Below are positions 44,534 through 53,143 of a stretch of 64,000 nucleotides of DNA, one piece after another. Numbering within the stretch: position 1 is the stretch's first letter; each line of letters starts with the position of its first letter. The position numbers and the translations under genes are program-made. The notes beneath the pieces are model-generated. The model was not told the origin of the DNA, ran no database searches, and saw only the letters and a list, made by a program, of their open reading frames with translations. The stretch spans positions 62,001-126,000 of the forward strand of contig NZ_BONP01000006.1 in NCBI RefSeq assembly GCF_016862775.1, read 5' to 3'. The stretch is from Cellulomonas phragmiteti. GTDB taxonomy: Bacteria; Actinomycetota; Actinomycetes; Actinomycetales; Cellulomonadaceae.

Positions 44534-45557
44534 GGGTCAGCTCGGCGAACCGCGCGCGGTCCGTGTCGGTCAGGGCACGGGAGTTCACGTGCGTGAGGCG
44601 CCCCGTGCCGCGCAGCAGCGTCTCGATCACGTCCAGCTCGAGCTCGGTGAACGCCGTGAGGAACGCGGTGTCGCCGGCGAGGAGGTCACGGAGGCTGTCG
44701 TTGAGGTCGGCCGACTCGGCGATCGCCGCCGCCAGCTCGCGGGCGTTGCCGTCCGTCACGTCGACCGTGGTGAAGGGGGCGCCGTCCTTGCGCAGGAACG
44801 CGATGCCGCCCACGGGCGCCGTCTGCCCGAAGACGTCGTCGGCGAAGAGCTCGTCCGCGTGGATCCGGGTCGAGATGAGGAACTCCGTGCGCAGCACGCG
44901 TTCGAGCACGAACCGCAGCACGTTCTTCGTGTACACCGCGACGCGGTGGCGCAGGGGGATCCGGGCGCCGGCGAGCGAGCGGACGTTGTACGTGAAGATG
45001 TGCAGCGGACGCGGGTAGGGGTGCACGGTGAGGTCGGAGGTGTCGACGAGCAGGAGGTCGTCACCCAGGAAGCGGTAGCCCTGCGCGAGCAGCGCGATGC
45101 TGAGCGTCGTCTTGCCCGTCCCGCCGTACGCGGGCAGCAGGACCGCCTCGCCGTCCTTCGTCACGCCGGCGGCGTGCATGAGGAGCACGCGCTGCTGGAG
45201 CAGCTTGTAGTACATGACCGGCTCGAGGACCTGTGCCTGCAGGTACACGCCGATCGCGTTCATGTACACGCGGTCGACCCAGTGCCGGGCGAAGAACACG
45301 GTGACCCGGTCGGTGTCGAGACCGCGCACGAGGGTCCGGTAGGTGAAGAGGCGCTTGAACCGGGTGACGTGGACGACGTCCCCCGCCTGCTGCAGGGGGA
45401 GCCGGTCCACCAGCTCGACCCGGACCGTGGCGGAGCGCGGCGACGACGTCGTGGCTCGCGCGATCCGCAGGTACTCGTTGTCGAAGTAGCGTCGCCAGCC
45501 GCGGTGGGTCGTGACCAGCTCCACGGTCAGGAAGCCGTAGAAGTTGTACGAGGTCAC
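44520..45557 (-). CDS. HPr kinase-like P-loop protein
   Basis: This 345-residue protein has an HPr serine kinase-like core: a P-loop PAYGGTGKTTL at about 142-152 and YRFLGDDLLLVD at about 161-172, which matches the HprK catalytic-aspartate region. The N-terminal 120 residues are unique and the C-terminal 150 are helical. True HprK phosphorylates HPr at Ser46; this variant lacks the long HprK N-terminal domain and heads a glycan operon, so its target is probably different. It could phosphorylate a sugar, protein or lipid, or regulate polymer assembly. The GTG has GGGGAG upstream. A TGATAAAGT extended -10 lies about 90 bases upstream. Confidence 0.75.
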   Translation of the reverse strand: MTSYNFYGFLTVELVTTHRGWRRYFDNEYLRIARATTSSPRSATVRVELVDRLPLQQAGDVVHVTRFKRLFTYRTLVRGLDTDRVTVFFARHWVDRVYMNAIGVYLQAQVLEPVMYYKLLQQRVLLMHAAGVTKDGEAVLLPAYGGTGKTTLSIALLAQGYRFLGDDLLLVDTSDLTVHPYPRPLHIFTYNVRSLAGARIPLRHRVAVYTKNVLRFVLERVLRTEFLISTRIHADELFADDVFGQTAPVGGIAFLRKDGAPFTTVDVTDGNARELAAAIAESADLNDSLRDLLAGDTAFLTAFTELELDVIETLLRGTGRLTHVNSRALTDTDRARFAELTRGSA

Positions 45558-45644
45558 GACGATCTCCCCACCCGTCCCACGATGTCCGGAGCCCGCCGTC
45601 CACCCGTGGCTGCGACCAGGCCGCCTCCCGGCGATGCGCAGGCG

Positions 45645-45650
45645 ACTTTA
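45645..45650 (-). promoter_or_regulatory. Candidate extended -10 for the HprK-like operon
   Basis: TAAAGT on the minus strand is preceded by TGA, giving an extended -10 (TGATAAAGT), in the most AT-rich patch of the region. The operon would have a leader of about 80 bases. Confidence 0.5.
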
Positions 45651-45707
45651 TCAGCGTGCCTCGGCGCCCCCTCGGGGGTCGTCGTGTCCCGGCGGCGGGC
45701 CGCCTCG

Positions 45708-45713
45708 TAGACT
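45708..45713 (+). promoter_or_regulatory. Candidate -10 for the 45745 GT2 gene
   Basis: TAGACT lies 31 bases before GTG 45745, with AGGA in the short leader. Confidence 0.35.
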
Positions 45714-45744
45714 CGTCCGATCCCCTCTGCCACCAGGACGTGAC

Positions 45745-46764
45745 GTGAAGGTCTTCATCCAGATCCCCTGTCTCAACGAGGAGACGACGCTGCCCGCGGT
45801 CCTGCGCTCGGTGCCGCGCACGATCGAGGGCGTGGAGACGGAGATCCTCGTCATCGACGACGGCTCGACGGACCGCACGGTGGAGGTGGCGCGCGCCCAC
45901 GGTGTCCGGCACTTCGTGCGGCACACCCGGAACATGGGGCTGGCGAGGTCGTTCCGGGACGGTGTGCACTACGCGCTGACCCACGGCGCGGACATCGTCG
46001 TCAACACGGACGGGGACAACCAGTACCCGCAGGAGCGCATCCCGGACCTGGTCGCGCCGATCCTGGCCGGTGAGGCGGACATCGTCATCGCCGACCGCCA
46101 GACGGCGACGATCGCCGAGTTCTCGGCGTTCAAGAAGCTCATGCAGCGCGTGGGCAGCGCCGTGGTCAACGGCGCCGCCGACACGGACCTGCCCGACGCC
46201 GCGAGCGGGTTCCGCGCGTACTCGCGGTCGGCCCTGATCCGGTTGAACGTGGTGACCGAGTTCTCCTACTGCATGGAGACGATCATCCAGGCGGGGCACA
46301 AGCGGCTGAAGATCGCCAGCATCCCGGTCACCACGAACGCCAAGACCCGCGAGTCCCGGCTGTTCACGAGCATCACGCAGCACATGAGCAGGTCGGCTGC
46401 GGCGATCATCCGCAGCTACCTGATGTTCAAGCCCCAGGCCGTCTTCGCGACGCTGACGGCCCTGTTCGGCACCCTGGCGCTGGTGCCGATGGTCCGGTTC
46501 CTCGTCCTGTGGGCGGTGGAGGGCAACGGCGACGGCAACGTGCAGTCCCTGATCTTCGGCGCGATCATGGCGGTCGCCGCCCTGCTGTCGCTGGCGCTGG
46601 GCGTGCTCTCCGAGCTGCAGCGGACCAACCGCATCCTGCTCGAGGAGCAGCTCGAGCGGATCAAGGAGATGCAGTACCGCGGTGCCCTGCGGGTGACGCC
46701 CTCGTGGGAGAGCTGGTCGACCGAGGTCGCCCGCGCCACCGAGCAGCCCACCGACCGCGCCTGA
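45745..46764 (+). CDS. Membrane-anchored GT2 (polyprenyl-phosphate glycosyltransferase-like)
   Basis: The 339-residue enzyme has a GT-A domain with FIQIPCLNEETTLPAVL, VIDDGSTDRTVEVA and NTDGDNQYPQERIPDL. Two C-terminal membrane helices follow near 230-300 (LTALFGTLALVPMVRFL and a helix at LIFGAIMAVAALLSLAL). This layout is shared with GtrB/ArnC/DPM1-type enzymes that load a sugar onto polyprenyl phosphate. The product would feed GT-C-like membrane enzymes such as those at 15452, 39310 and 47701. The C-terminal tail is a charged helix. It stands alone on the plus strand and is followed by a hairpin. Confidence 0.88.
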   Translation: MKVFIQIPCLNEETTLPAVLRSVPRTIEGVETEILVIDDGSTDRTVEVARAHGVRHFVRHTRNMGLARSFRDGVHYALTHGADIVVNTDGDNQYPQERIPDLVAPILAGEADIVIADRQTATIAEFSAFKKLMQRVGSAVVNGAADTDLPDAASGFRAYSRSALIRLNVVTEFSYCMETIIQAGHKRLKIASIPVTTNAKTRESRLFTSITQHMSRSAAAIIRSYLMFKPQAVFATLTALFGTLALVPMVRFLVLWAVEGNGDGNVQSLIFGAIMAVAALLSLALGVLSELQRTNRILLEEQLERIKEMQYRGALRVTPSWESWSTEVARATEQPTDRA

Positions 46765-46792
46765 CGGCCACCGGGCAGCGGCGCCCAGGACG

Positions 46793-46820
46793 CGGCGACC
46801 GGCCCGCAGGCCGGTCGCCG
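46793..46820. terminator. Bidirectional hairpin terminator
   Basis: A 12-bp perfect stem (46793-46804 with 46809-46820) with a CGCA loop lies between the convergent GT2 and rmlA genes. Confidence 0.75.
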
Positions 46821-46824
46821 TGCG

Positions 46825-47694
46825 TCAGTGCCCCTCGTCCAGCAGGCCCAGCAGGTAGCTGCCGTAGCCCGACTTCACCAGCTTCTCCGCGCGCACGCGC
46901 AGCTCGTCGTCGGAGAGGAACCCGCGCCGCCAGGCGACCTCCTCGGGGGAGCCGACCTTGAGTCCCTGCCGGGCCTCGACCGTCCGGACGAACTCCGAGG
47001 CCTCGAGCAGGGAGTCGAACGTCCCGGTGTCGAGCCACGCGGTGCCGCGGGGCAGGACCTCGACCTGCAGGCGACCCTGCTCGAGGTACGCGCGGTTGAC
47101 GTCGGTGATCTCGTACTCGCCGCGCGCGGACGGCTCCAGGTCGCGTGCGATCGCGATGACGTCGTTGTCGTAGAAGTACAGGCCGGGCACCGCGTAGTTG
47201 CTCTTGGGGTGGGCGGGCTTCTCCTCCAGCGACAGCGCACGGCCGTTCGCGTCGAACTCGACGACGCCGTACGACGTCGCGTCGGCCACGCGGTAGGCGA
47301 ACACCGCGCCGCCGTCGATGTTCTCGAAGCGCTCCAGGCGGGACCCGAGCCCGGCGCCGTAGAAGATGTTGTCGCCGAGGACGAGCGCGGCGGCGTCGTT
47401 CCCGACGAAGTCCGCTCCCAGGACGAACGCCTGCGCGAGCCCGTTCGGCTCGGCCTGCACGGTGTACTCGATCGAGACGCCGAACTGCGACCCGTCGCCG
47501 AGGAGCCGGCGGAACTGGTCCGCGTCGTGCGGCGTCGTGATGATCAGCACGTCGCGGATGCCCGCGAGGATCAGGGTCGACAGCGGGTAGTAGATCATCG
47601 GCTTGTCGTACACCGGGACGAGCTGCTTGCTGACGCCGAGCGTGATGGGGTGCAGCCGGGTGCCCGAGCCGCCGGCCAGGATGATTCCGCGCAT
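46825..47694 (-). CDS. rmlA: Glucose-1-phosphate thymidylyltransferase
   Basis: This 289-residue nucleotidyltransferase makes dTDP-glucose, the first step toward dTDP-L-rhamnose. It has the signature [18 protein letters not shown], the [19 protein letters not shown] block, [10 protein letters not shown] and [20 protein letters not shown]. The length and motifs are textbook for RmlA. It lies six bases downstream of a large membrane protein gene on the minus strand, so they are probably co-transcribed. AGGT lies just before the ATG. Confidence 0.96.
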   Translation of the reverse strand: MRGIILAGGSGTRLHPITLGVSKQLVPVYDKPMIYYPLSTLILAGIRDVLIITTPHDADQFRRLLGDGSQFGVSIEYTVQAEPNGLAQAFVLGADFVGNDAAALVLGDNIFYGAGLGSRLERFENIDGGAVFAYRVADATSYGVVEFDANGRALSLEEKPAHPKSNYAVPGLYFYDNDVIAIARDLEPSARGEYEITDVNRAYLEQGRLQVEVLPRGTAWLDTGTFDSLLEASEFVRTVEARQGLKVGSPEEVAWRRGFLSDDELRVRAEKLVKSGYGSYLLGLLDEGH

Positions 47695-47700
47695 GTCGAC

Positions 47701-49710
47701 CTAGTGTGCCGTATCCGGGAGGTCCACCGTGTACCTCCAGTGGGTCCGGCCCGACCAGACGAACGAGTCGTGCTCGACGAGACAGGGTTCGTCGAGCCGG
47801 TGGCTCGACACGACCGAGGTCATCTCCCGCATGCGCGTCGCGACCTCGCACGCCGGGCCCCGCACCTCTATGCGGTCGGCGGCGGGGTTGCTCACCGTCA
47901 GCGGCACCGTGTCGTCCCAGACGAACAGGACGAACGACCCGCCGCGGTTCCACACGTTCTCGTCCGAGCCCGGGAGCATCCGCTGCCAGGCGGCCCGGTC
48001 GGGACCGGCGAGCTGGCGCCCGGACAGCGCGGGCACACCGGTGGCGAGCATGAGGGCGTCCACGGTCACGTCGTCGGACGCCCACGCCTGCCCGTGCTCC
48101 CGCAGCCAGGCGCCGTCGCGCATCATCTGCTGCGCCGTCGAGCTGGCGCGCAGGTCCCCGAGGCCCACGAGGACGGGGTTGACGCGCCACACGAGCGTGA
48201 CGGCCAGGGCGACGGTCACCACGTACGGGACCACGGCCCGGGGCCGCCACGTCACCAGCGCGACGCACAGGCCCGTGAGCACCGAGGCCAGCAGGATGCG
48301 CGGGCTGGACAGCCCGAGCAGGTTGTCGCGCTGCAGGAACAGGCCGGCGACGCCCACGACGGCGGTCACCGCACCGCCGGCGACCACGGCACGCACGACC
48401 CCGGGGCGCTCGACCAGCCCGGGGAGCAGGAGGCAGAGAAGGGCGACGGCCAGGTAGCCCAGGACGTCGGCCGCCCGCCCGGGCGGGACGAGGTTCGCCA
48501 GCGGCACGTGGGTCCCCACCACCCCCCAGTCGACGAGCACCCAGGACGACCAGAACACCGTGGCGGCACCGAGCACCGCGATCGCGGGGCGGTTGACGCG
48601 CCGCCACGCGACGGCGCGCGAGGCGACCAGCACGAGCACCCAGATCGCGGCGACCGCGAACGACGACGAGATCTCCGAGTTGTTGGTGCCCGTGATCGGC
48701 AGGTACTCCTGCCAGCCCAGCAGCGTGGCGCCGAACACCTCCTGCAGCGGCTGCGACTCGCCCGTGACGACCCGGGCGCCCGGGTAGAGGGTGCTGGTGA
48801 TCGCCTGGAACGAGGCCCAGTTCTCGGCCAGCACGGCACCGGCGAGTGCGAGCGCGCCGCCCCCGACGGCGGCCGTGACGACCAGGCCGGTGCGACGGGT
48901 CTCCCGGTCGCGCAGGACGGTCAGCACCGCCGCGACGAGCAGCGGCAGGACGACCACGATCGTCCACGGCTGGTAGTGGAAGGGCGTGCGGGCGAGCAGC
49001 ACCGCGGCGGTGAGGCCGTACGCGACCGCGACCGCCCTGCGGTCCTGCGTCCAGCGGCGTGCGCACAGCAGCAGGGCCGCCGCACCCGCGAGCGTGTACC
49101 CGAGCATCGTCACCGGCCCGAGCGACCACCAGGCCGTCGCCGGGGACGCGAGCATCAGGCCGGCGGCGAACCAGCCGACCCAGCGGTTGCCGGTGACCTC
49201 GCGGAAGAACGCCGGGGCGCCGAGCAGCAGCAGCAGGACGGGCAGCCACCAGCGGGCGGCGAGCAGGGACGCGTCGGGCAGCCACGGCCCGAGCCGCAGC
49301 AGCGTCGCGTCGTGCAGCACGACCGACGACACCGGGCCGGAGGACAGCAGCGACGTGAACCCGTGGGGTGCCGCGAGCGGGTTGAGGTCGTCGGTCGAGC
49401 CGGTCGCGGTGACGCCGAGGTTGAGCGGGGTCGAGGTGAGGAACTCGTCGCTGCGCAGCGCGAGCGGCTCCCCGATCTGGTGGCCGTACGGCTGCGCGGG
49501 GTCCTGCCGCAGCTCCCAGGTGCCGATGGAGGACAGGGTGACGCCCAGGACGACGAGCAGGAGGTACACGGCCACCGGGCCGACGACGTGCCAGTGCCGC
49601 CGCAGCACGTCGCGCCACGTGCGCCCGCCGGCGGCAGCCGGCCCCGGCGTCGCGCCGGGTGCGGCGGGACCGGCAGGGGGGAGGGTCGGGTCAGCGCTCT
49701 CGAGGTGCAT
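47701..49710 (-). CDS. Large polytopic membrane protein, GT-C-like, paralogue of 15452-17512
   Basis: The 669-residue protein has a Pro/Ala-rich cytoplasmic start, a first helix at VAVYLLLVVLGVTL, a large loop with EPLALRSDEFLTSTP, about eleven more helices, and a C-terminal extracellular domain. It shares the RSDE, TLYPGAR and SNPAADRIEV-PCL landmarks with the protein at 15452. It probably acts outside the membrane on lipid-linked sugars, but no catalytic residue is certain. Its ATG lies inside the last 20 bases of the upstream GT2 gene and has GGAG before it. rmlA follows six bases after its stop. Confidence 0.82.
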   Translation of the reverse strand: MHLESADPTLPPAGPAAPGATPGPAAAGGRTWRDVLRRHWHVVGPVAVYLLLVVLGVTLSSIGTWELRQDPAQPYGHQIGEPLALRSDEFLTSTPLNLGVTATGSTDDLNPLAAPHGFTSLLSSGPVSSVVLHDATLLRLGPWLPDASLLAARWWLPVLLLLLGAPAFFREVTGNRWVGWFAAGLMLASPATAWWSLGPVTMLGYTLAGAAALLLCARRWTQDRRAVAVAYGLTAAVLLARTPFHYQPWTIVVVLPLLVAAVLTVLRDRETRRTGLVVTAAVGGGALALAGAVLAENWASFQAITSTLYPGARVVTGESQPLQEVFGATLLGWQEYLPITGTNNSEISSSFAVAAIWVLVLVASRAVAWRRVNRPAIAVLGAATVFWSSWVLVDWGVVGTHVPLANLVPPGRAADVLGYLAVALLCLLLPGLVERPGVVRAVVAGGAVTAVVGVAGLFLQRDNLLGLSSPRILLASVLTGLCVALVTWRPRAVVPYVVTVALAVTLVWRVNPVLVGLGDLRASSTAQQMMRDGAWLREHGQAWASDDVTVDALMLATGVPALSGRQLAGPDRAAWQRMLPGSDENVWNRGGSFVLFVWDDTVPLTVSNPAADRIEVRGPACEVATRMREMTSVVSSHRLDEPCLVEHDSFVWSGRTHWRYTVDLPDTAH

Positions 49711-50638
49711 CGTGCTCCGGTCGTGACGGGGGTGACTGCCGCGTGCCGGGGCCCTGCGGATCGGGACCGACGATCCCGCGCAGGCCGTCGGCGGCACCAC
49801 GTAGGGTCGCACGCCAGCGTGCCCGCCGACCCGGGACCAGCAGGGTCGTCACCGCGAGGTGGCGGACGTCACGCAGCACGGCGCCCACCGCCCAGCCGGG
49901 TGCCCGCCGCCCGTACCGGCGCACGAGGTGCACGCGGTTGCGGGCGATGTAGTAGTAGCGGAACGGCGCGGCGTGGACGAGCCGGGGTCCGCGGCCGCCC
50001 CCGGCCACGGTGCCGAGGCGGTGCCCGAGCTTGGCACCCGCGGCGGCGACCACCGCACGGCCCGTCGTGCGGGCGCGCAGGTAGAGGTCGGTGTCCACGC
50101 CGTCGATGAAGAGGTCGGCGTCCAGGAGCGATCCGCCGGGAGCGGGGGACAGGTCCGCCGCCACGAGCAGCCCGGACTGCAGCGGCTCCCTGCTCAGCAG
50201 CACGTCGCCCCGGCGGCCGGCGACCCGCGAGCCGACGTCCTCGACGTGCTCGGGCCCGACCAGCGCGACGTCGAGCCCGGCGGCCCGCGCGCCGTCCGCC
50301 GCCGCGAGCAGGGCGTCGACGTAGCCGCCCGGCAGCGCGGAGTCCTGGTCCACCGTGAGGTACCAGGCGGGAGCGACGGCGGCGTCGGCGTGCGCGACGC
50401 CGGTGCCCAGGGCGGCGCCGATGCCGCGGTTGCGCGGGTGGCGCACGACGACGGCGCCGGCGGCGGCGCAGTCGGCGAGCACCGCGTCGGCCTCGTCCCC
50501 CGTGCCGTCGTCGACGACGACGACGAGGTCGACCTGCCCGGCCAGTGCCGTGCAGAGGTCCGTGAGGCGCGCGTCGGGGTGGTAGGAGCTGACCACTGCG
50601 GCGACCCCGCGGAGCGGACCGGGAGCGTCCGAGGACAT
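49691..50638 (-). CDS. GT2 glycosyltransferase, RfbF-like rhamnosyltransferase
   Basis: This 315-residue GT-A enzyme starts AAVVSSYHPDARLTDL and has VVVVDDGTG, LTVDQDSALPGGYVD and LFIDGVDTDLYLRAR, a set typical of RfbF-type rhamnosyltransferases. The rest is basic with a probable membrane-associated stretch. A dTDP-rhamnose donor is plausible given four rml genes in the window. The ATG has no strong ribosome site; TACGTT lies seven bases upstream, so the message may be leaderless. It is divergent from the Wzx-like gene. Confidence 0.88.
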   Translation of the reverse strand: MSSDAPGPLRGVAAVVSSYHPDARLTDLCTALAGQVDLVVVVDDGTGDEADAVLADCAAAGAVVVRHPRNRGIGAALGTGVAHADAAVAPAWYLTVDQDSALPGGYVDALLAAADGARAAGLDVALVGPEHVEDVGSRVAGRRGDVLLSREPLQSGLLVAADLSPAPGGSLLDADLFIDGVDTDLYLRARTTGRAVVAAAGAKLGHRLGTVAGGGRGPRLVHAAPFRYYYIARNRVHLVRRYGRRAPGWAVGAVLRDVRHLAVTTLLVPGRRARWRATLRGAADGLRGIVGPDPQGPGTRQSPPSRPEHDAPRER

Positions 50639-50645
50639 GGCGCAC

Positions 50646-50655
50646 AACGTACACT
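50646..50655. promoter_or_regulatory. Overlapping divergent -10 elements
   Basis: The ten bases AACGTACACT contain TACGTT on the minus strand (seven bases before ATG 50638) and TACACT on the plus strand (upstream of ATG 50730), overlapping by two bases. Polymerase binding in the two directions should be mutually exclusive. Confidence 0.45.
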
Positions 50656-50729
50656 CCGACCGGCGCGGCAGATCGCACGCGCCGGGACGGCGCGCTGCGC
50701 GCTGCCGGCGGGCGCCGGGAGGGGCCAGG

Positions 50730-51977
50730 ATGGGCGACACCGCGGTGCCCGCGGTCGTGGGTCGACGCGACGCGGTGGGGATCGCCGTCGCGACAGGTGT
50801 CTCGGCCCTGAGCGGCTACGCCGCCCTCGCCGTGGCCACCAACACCCTCGACGACGACGCCGGCACGGTCTTCGTCACCTGGTGGTCCCTGCTGTTCGTG
50901 CTGTTCGGCCTGCTGAGCGGGTTCTCGGTCGAGACGACGCGTGCCGTGGCCGCCGCGCGGCGCGACGGTGCCCCGGCGGGCGCCCCGACCGTGCGTCGGG
51001 TCGCGGTCGGTGTGGCGGTCGCCACGCTCGCGCTCTGCGCGGCGGCGACCCCGCTGTGGACGCACGTCGTGCTCCCGGCGGGGCACGCCGGTCTCGTCGT
51101 GCCCGTCGTCGTCGGGGCCCTGGCGTTCGCGGTCCACTCGGCGCTCGTCGGCGCGCTCGCGGGGACGCGGCGGTGGGCCGCGTACGCGCGCCTCGTCGGT
51201 GCCGAGGCGGTGTGGCGGCTGGTCCTGGTCGGCGCGGCGGCCCTGCTCGGCCTCGGTCTCGGTGGTCTGGCATGGGGCGCGGCGCTGGCCGCGACGGCCT
51301 GGGTCCTGGTCGTCCTGCTGTCGTCGGCCACGCGGGAGGTCGCCGGCCAGCGCCTGGACGCGGCCGCCGGTCCGGTCGCGCGGCGCGTCGCCGCGGCCAC
51401 CGTCGCCGCGGGCGCGAGCGCGGTCCTCGTCGTGGGCTACCCGGCGCTGCTGGCCGCGACCACGGCGCCGGCCGACTTCCGCGGGTCCGCGCCGCTGCTG
51501 ATCGCCATCACGGTGACCCGCGCGCCGCTGCTCGTGCCGCTCAACGCCTTCCAGGGCGTGGCCGTCGCGCACTTCGTCGCGCACCAGCACCGTGGACTGC
51601 GGGCGCTGGCCCCCCTGGCGGGCGCGGTCGTGGCCGCCGGCATCGTGGCCGCGGGGCTGGCGACCCTCGTCGGACCTGCGCTGATGTCCGTCTTCGGTCC
51701 CGGGTACCGCGTCGACGGCGCCCTGCTCGGTGTGCTGACGCTCGCGGCCGTCGGCCTGGCGCTCCTGACCCTGACCGGGGCGCTGTGCCAGTCGTTCACC
51801 CGCCACCGGGCCTTCGTCGCCGGCTGGCTCGCGGCGACCGGCGCGGCGGTCCTGGTGCTGCAGCTGCCCGGCGGGCTCGAGCAGCGCGCGGTGCTGGGGC
51901 TCGTCGTGGGGCCTGCCGTGGGCCTGGTCGTGCACCTGGTCGCGCTGGCACGCGGCACCCGGGAGGCGGCACGATGA
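50730..51977 (+). CDS. Wzx-like polysaccharide flippase (MOP superfamily)
   Basis: The 415-residue protein is almost entirely hydrophobic, with about 12 helices and short loops rich in Arg on one side. It fits the multidrug/oligosaccharidyl-lipid/polysaccharide exporter fold by length and layout (GIAVATGVSALSGYAALAVA at the start). It probably flips lipid-linked repeat units. It has no strong sequence motif, so the assignment rests on topology and context. GGGAGGGG lies six bases before the ATG. The GT2 gene follows with an ATGA overlap. Confidence 0.7.
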   Translation: MGDTAVPAVVGRRDAVGIAVATGVSALSGYAALAVATNTLDDDAGTVFVTWWSLLFVLFGLLSGFSVETTRAVAAARRDGAPAGAPTVRRVAVGVAVATLALCAAATPLWTHVVLPAGHAGLVVPVVVGALAFAVHSALVGALAGTRRWAAYARLVGAEAVWRLVLVGAAALLGLGLGGLAWGAALAATAWVLVVLLSSATREVAGQRLDAAAGPVARRVAAATVAAGASAVLVVGYPALLAATTAPADFRGSAPLLIAITVTRAPLLVPLNAFQGVAVAHFVAHQHRGLRALAPLAGAVVAAGIVAAGLATLVGPALMSVFGPGYRVDGALLGVLTLAAVGLALLTLTGALCQSFTRHRAFVAGWLAATGAAVLVLQLPGGLEQRAVLGLVVGPAVGLVVHLVALARGTREAAR

Positions 51978-52747
51978 CGGGCGTCGACCGCGGCGCGGCC
52001 CGCGTCAGCGTCTGCATGGCGACGTTCCGCGGCGCCCGCTGGGTCGAGGAGCAGATCGCGTCGGTGCTGGCCGAGCTGGGGCCCGACGACGAGCTCGTCG
52101 TCGTCGACGACGCCTCCGACGACGCGACCCCGCAGGTGCTGGAGGCGCTCCGCGACCCGCGGGTCCGTGTGCTCCCGCAGTCCGTGAACCGCGGCTACGT
52201 GCGGACCTTCGAGGCCGCGCTGCAGGCGGCGCGGGGGGACGTCCTGCTGCTGGCCGACCAGGACGACGTCTGGGTGCCCGGCCGGCTCGCCCGCATGGTG
52301 GACGACCTCGCGGCGGGCGACGTCGTCGCGACCAACCTCGCCACGCTGGGGGGCCCCGACGCGATCCCCGGGCCGTACGGGCAGCGTGCGTGGCGGCTGC
52401 GCGGCAAGGTCGGGGGACGCGGGGCGCGCGACGTGCTGGGCGTGCTCGCGGGCAACCGCCCCTACTTCGGGTGCGCGATGGGGGTGCGCCGCGAGGCGCT
52501 CGACGTGCTGCTGCCGTTCCCCGACTTCCTCGTGGAGTCCCACGACCTGTGGATCGCCCTGTACGGCAACCTCACCGGCTCGATGGTGCACGACGAGACC
52601 GTGAGCGTCCTGCGGCGGTACCACGAGGACAACACCAGCCCGGCCCGGCCGCGCGGGGTGCGCGCGGCCGTGGGGTCACGGCTCCTGCTGCTGAGGTGCC
52701 TCGTCGAGCTGGGCCGCCGGGTCCGGCGCCGTCGGGCCGGGCGCTGA
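51974..52747 (+). CDS. GT2 glycosyltransferase
   Basis: This 257-residue family-2 enzyme has VSVCMATFRGARWVEEQIAS, LVVVDDASDDATPQVL and LLADQDDVWVPGRLARM, the DQDDVW form seen in many rhamnosyl- and glucosyltransferases of surface glycans. Further along are FGCAMGVRREAL and ESHDLWIAL. The start overlaps the Wzx-like stop as ATGA. Its last 72 bases overlap the 3' end of the convergent DUF2304 gene and run into a 15-bp tandem repeat. Confidence 0.92.
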   Translation: MTGVDRGAARVSVCMATFRGARWVEEQIASVLAELGPDDELVVVDDASDDATPQVLEALRDPRVRVLPQSVNRGYVRTFEAALQAARGDVLLLADQDDVWVPGRLARMVDDLAAGDVVATNLATLGGPDAIPGPYGQRAWRLRGKVGGRGARDVLGVLAGNRPYFGCAMGVRREALDVLLPFPDFLVESHDLWIALYGNLTGSMVHDETVSVLRRYHEDNTSPARPRGVRAAVGSRLLLLRCLVELGRRVRRRRAGR

Positions 52748-53143
52748 CGACGGGGCTCCTGACGACGGGGCTGCTGACGACTGGGCTGCTGAGGCCTGGG
52801 GGCCGATGGCGCCGCGCTCGACGTCGAGGCGCAGCAGCGCGACCTCCTCCGCGAGCGTGCGCGTCTCCTCCTCCAGCGCGGTGATCTCGGCGCTGAGCTG
52901 GATGCACACGAGCAGCAGGACGAGCAGCGACGCGGCGAACAGCAGGTTGACGGGCGTCTGCACGCCCGCCCACCGGGCCAGCGGGCCCACCACGCCGGGG
53001 AACAGGCTGAGGACGCTCACGCCGAGCGCGAGCACGAACCACATGACCGCGTACTTCTCGCGCAGCTTGCGGGTGCGCAGCAGGACGAGCAGGAACGCGA
53101 CGAGCGCAAGGCACGACCCGACGGCGAACGCGTACCCGGTCAT
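52676..53143 (-). CDS. DUF2304 small membrane protein
   Basis: The 155-residue protein has three helices (LALVAFLLVLLR, FVLALGVSVLSLF, LLFAASLLVLLLVCIQL) and the KLREKYAVMWF motif of DUF2304. A short coiled coil (ITALEEETRTLAEEVALLRL) follows, then a Ser/Ala/Pro low-complexity tail encoded by a tandem repeat. DUF2304 genes often sit next to GT2 genes, and here the GT2 at 53140 overlaps it by ATGA. Its role may be to assist that enzyme at the membrane. The ATG start is secured by the overlap. Confidence 0.85.
   Translation of the reverse strand: MTGYAFAVGSCLALVAFLLVLLRTRKLREKYAVMWFVLALGVSVLSLFPGVVGPLARWAGVQTPVNLLFAASLLVLLLVCIQLSAEITALEEETRTLAEEVALLRLDVERGAIGPQASAAQSSAAPSSGAPSSAPGPTAPDPAAQLDEAPQQQEP
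52744..52803. repeat. 15-bp tandem repeat, about four units
   Basis: Units at 52744-52758, 52759-52773 and 52774-52788 differ by one or two bases (CTGACGACGGGGCTC type); a fourth is degraded. It begins at the stop of the GT2 gene and encodes the SSxAP repeats of DUF2304 on the minus strand. Confidence 0.75.

Noticed and set aside
46661-49618. Minus-strand 985-residue frame over rmlA and the membrane protein
   Set aside because: rmlA and the membrane protein are in other frames with clear motifs.
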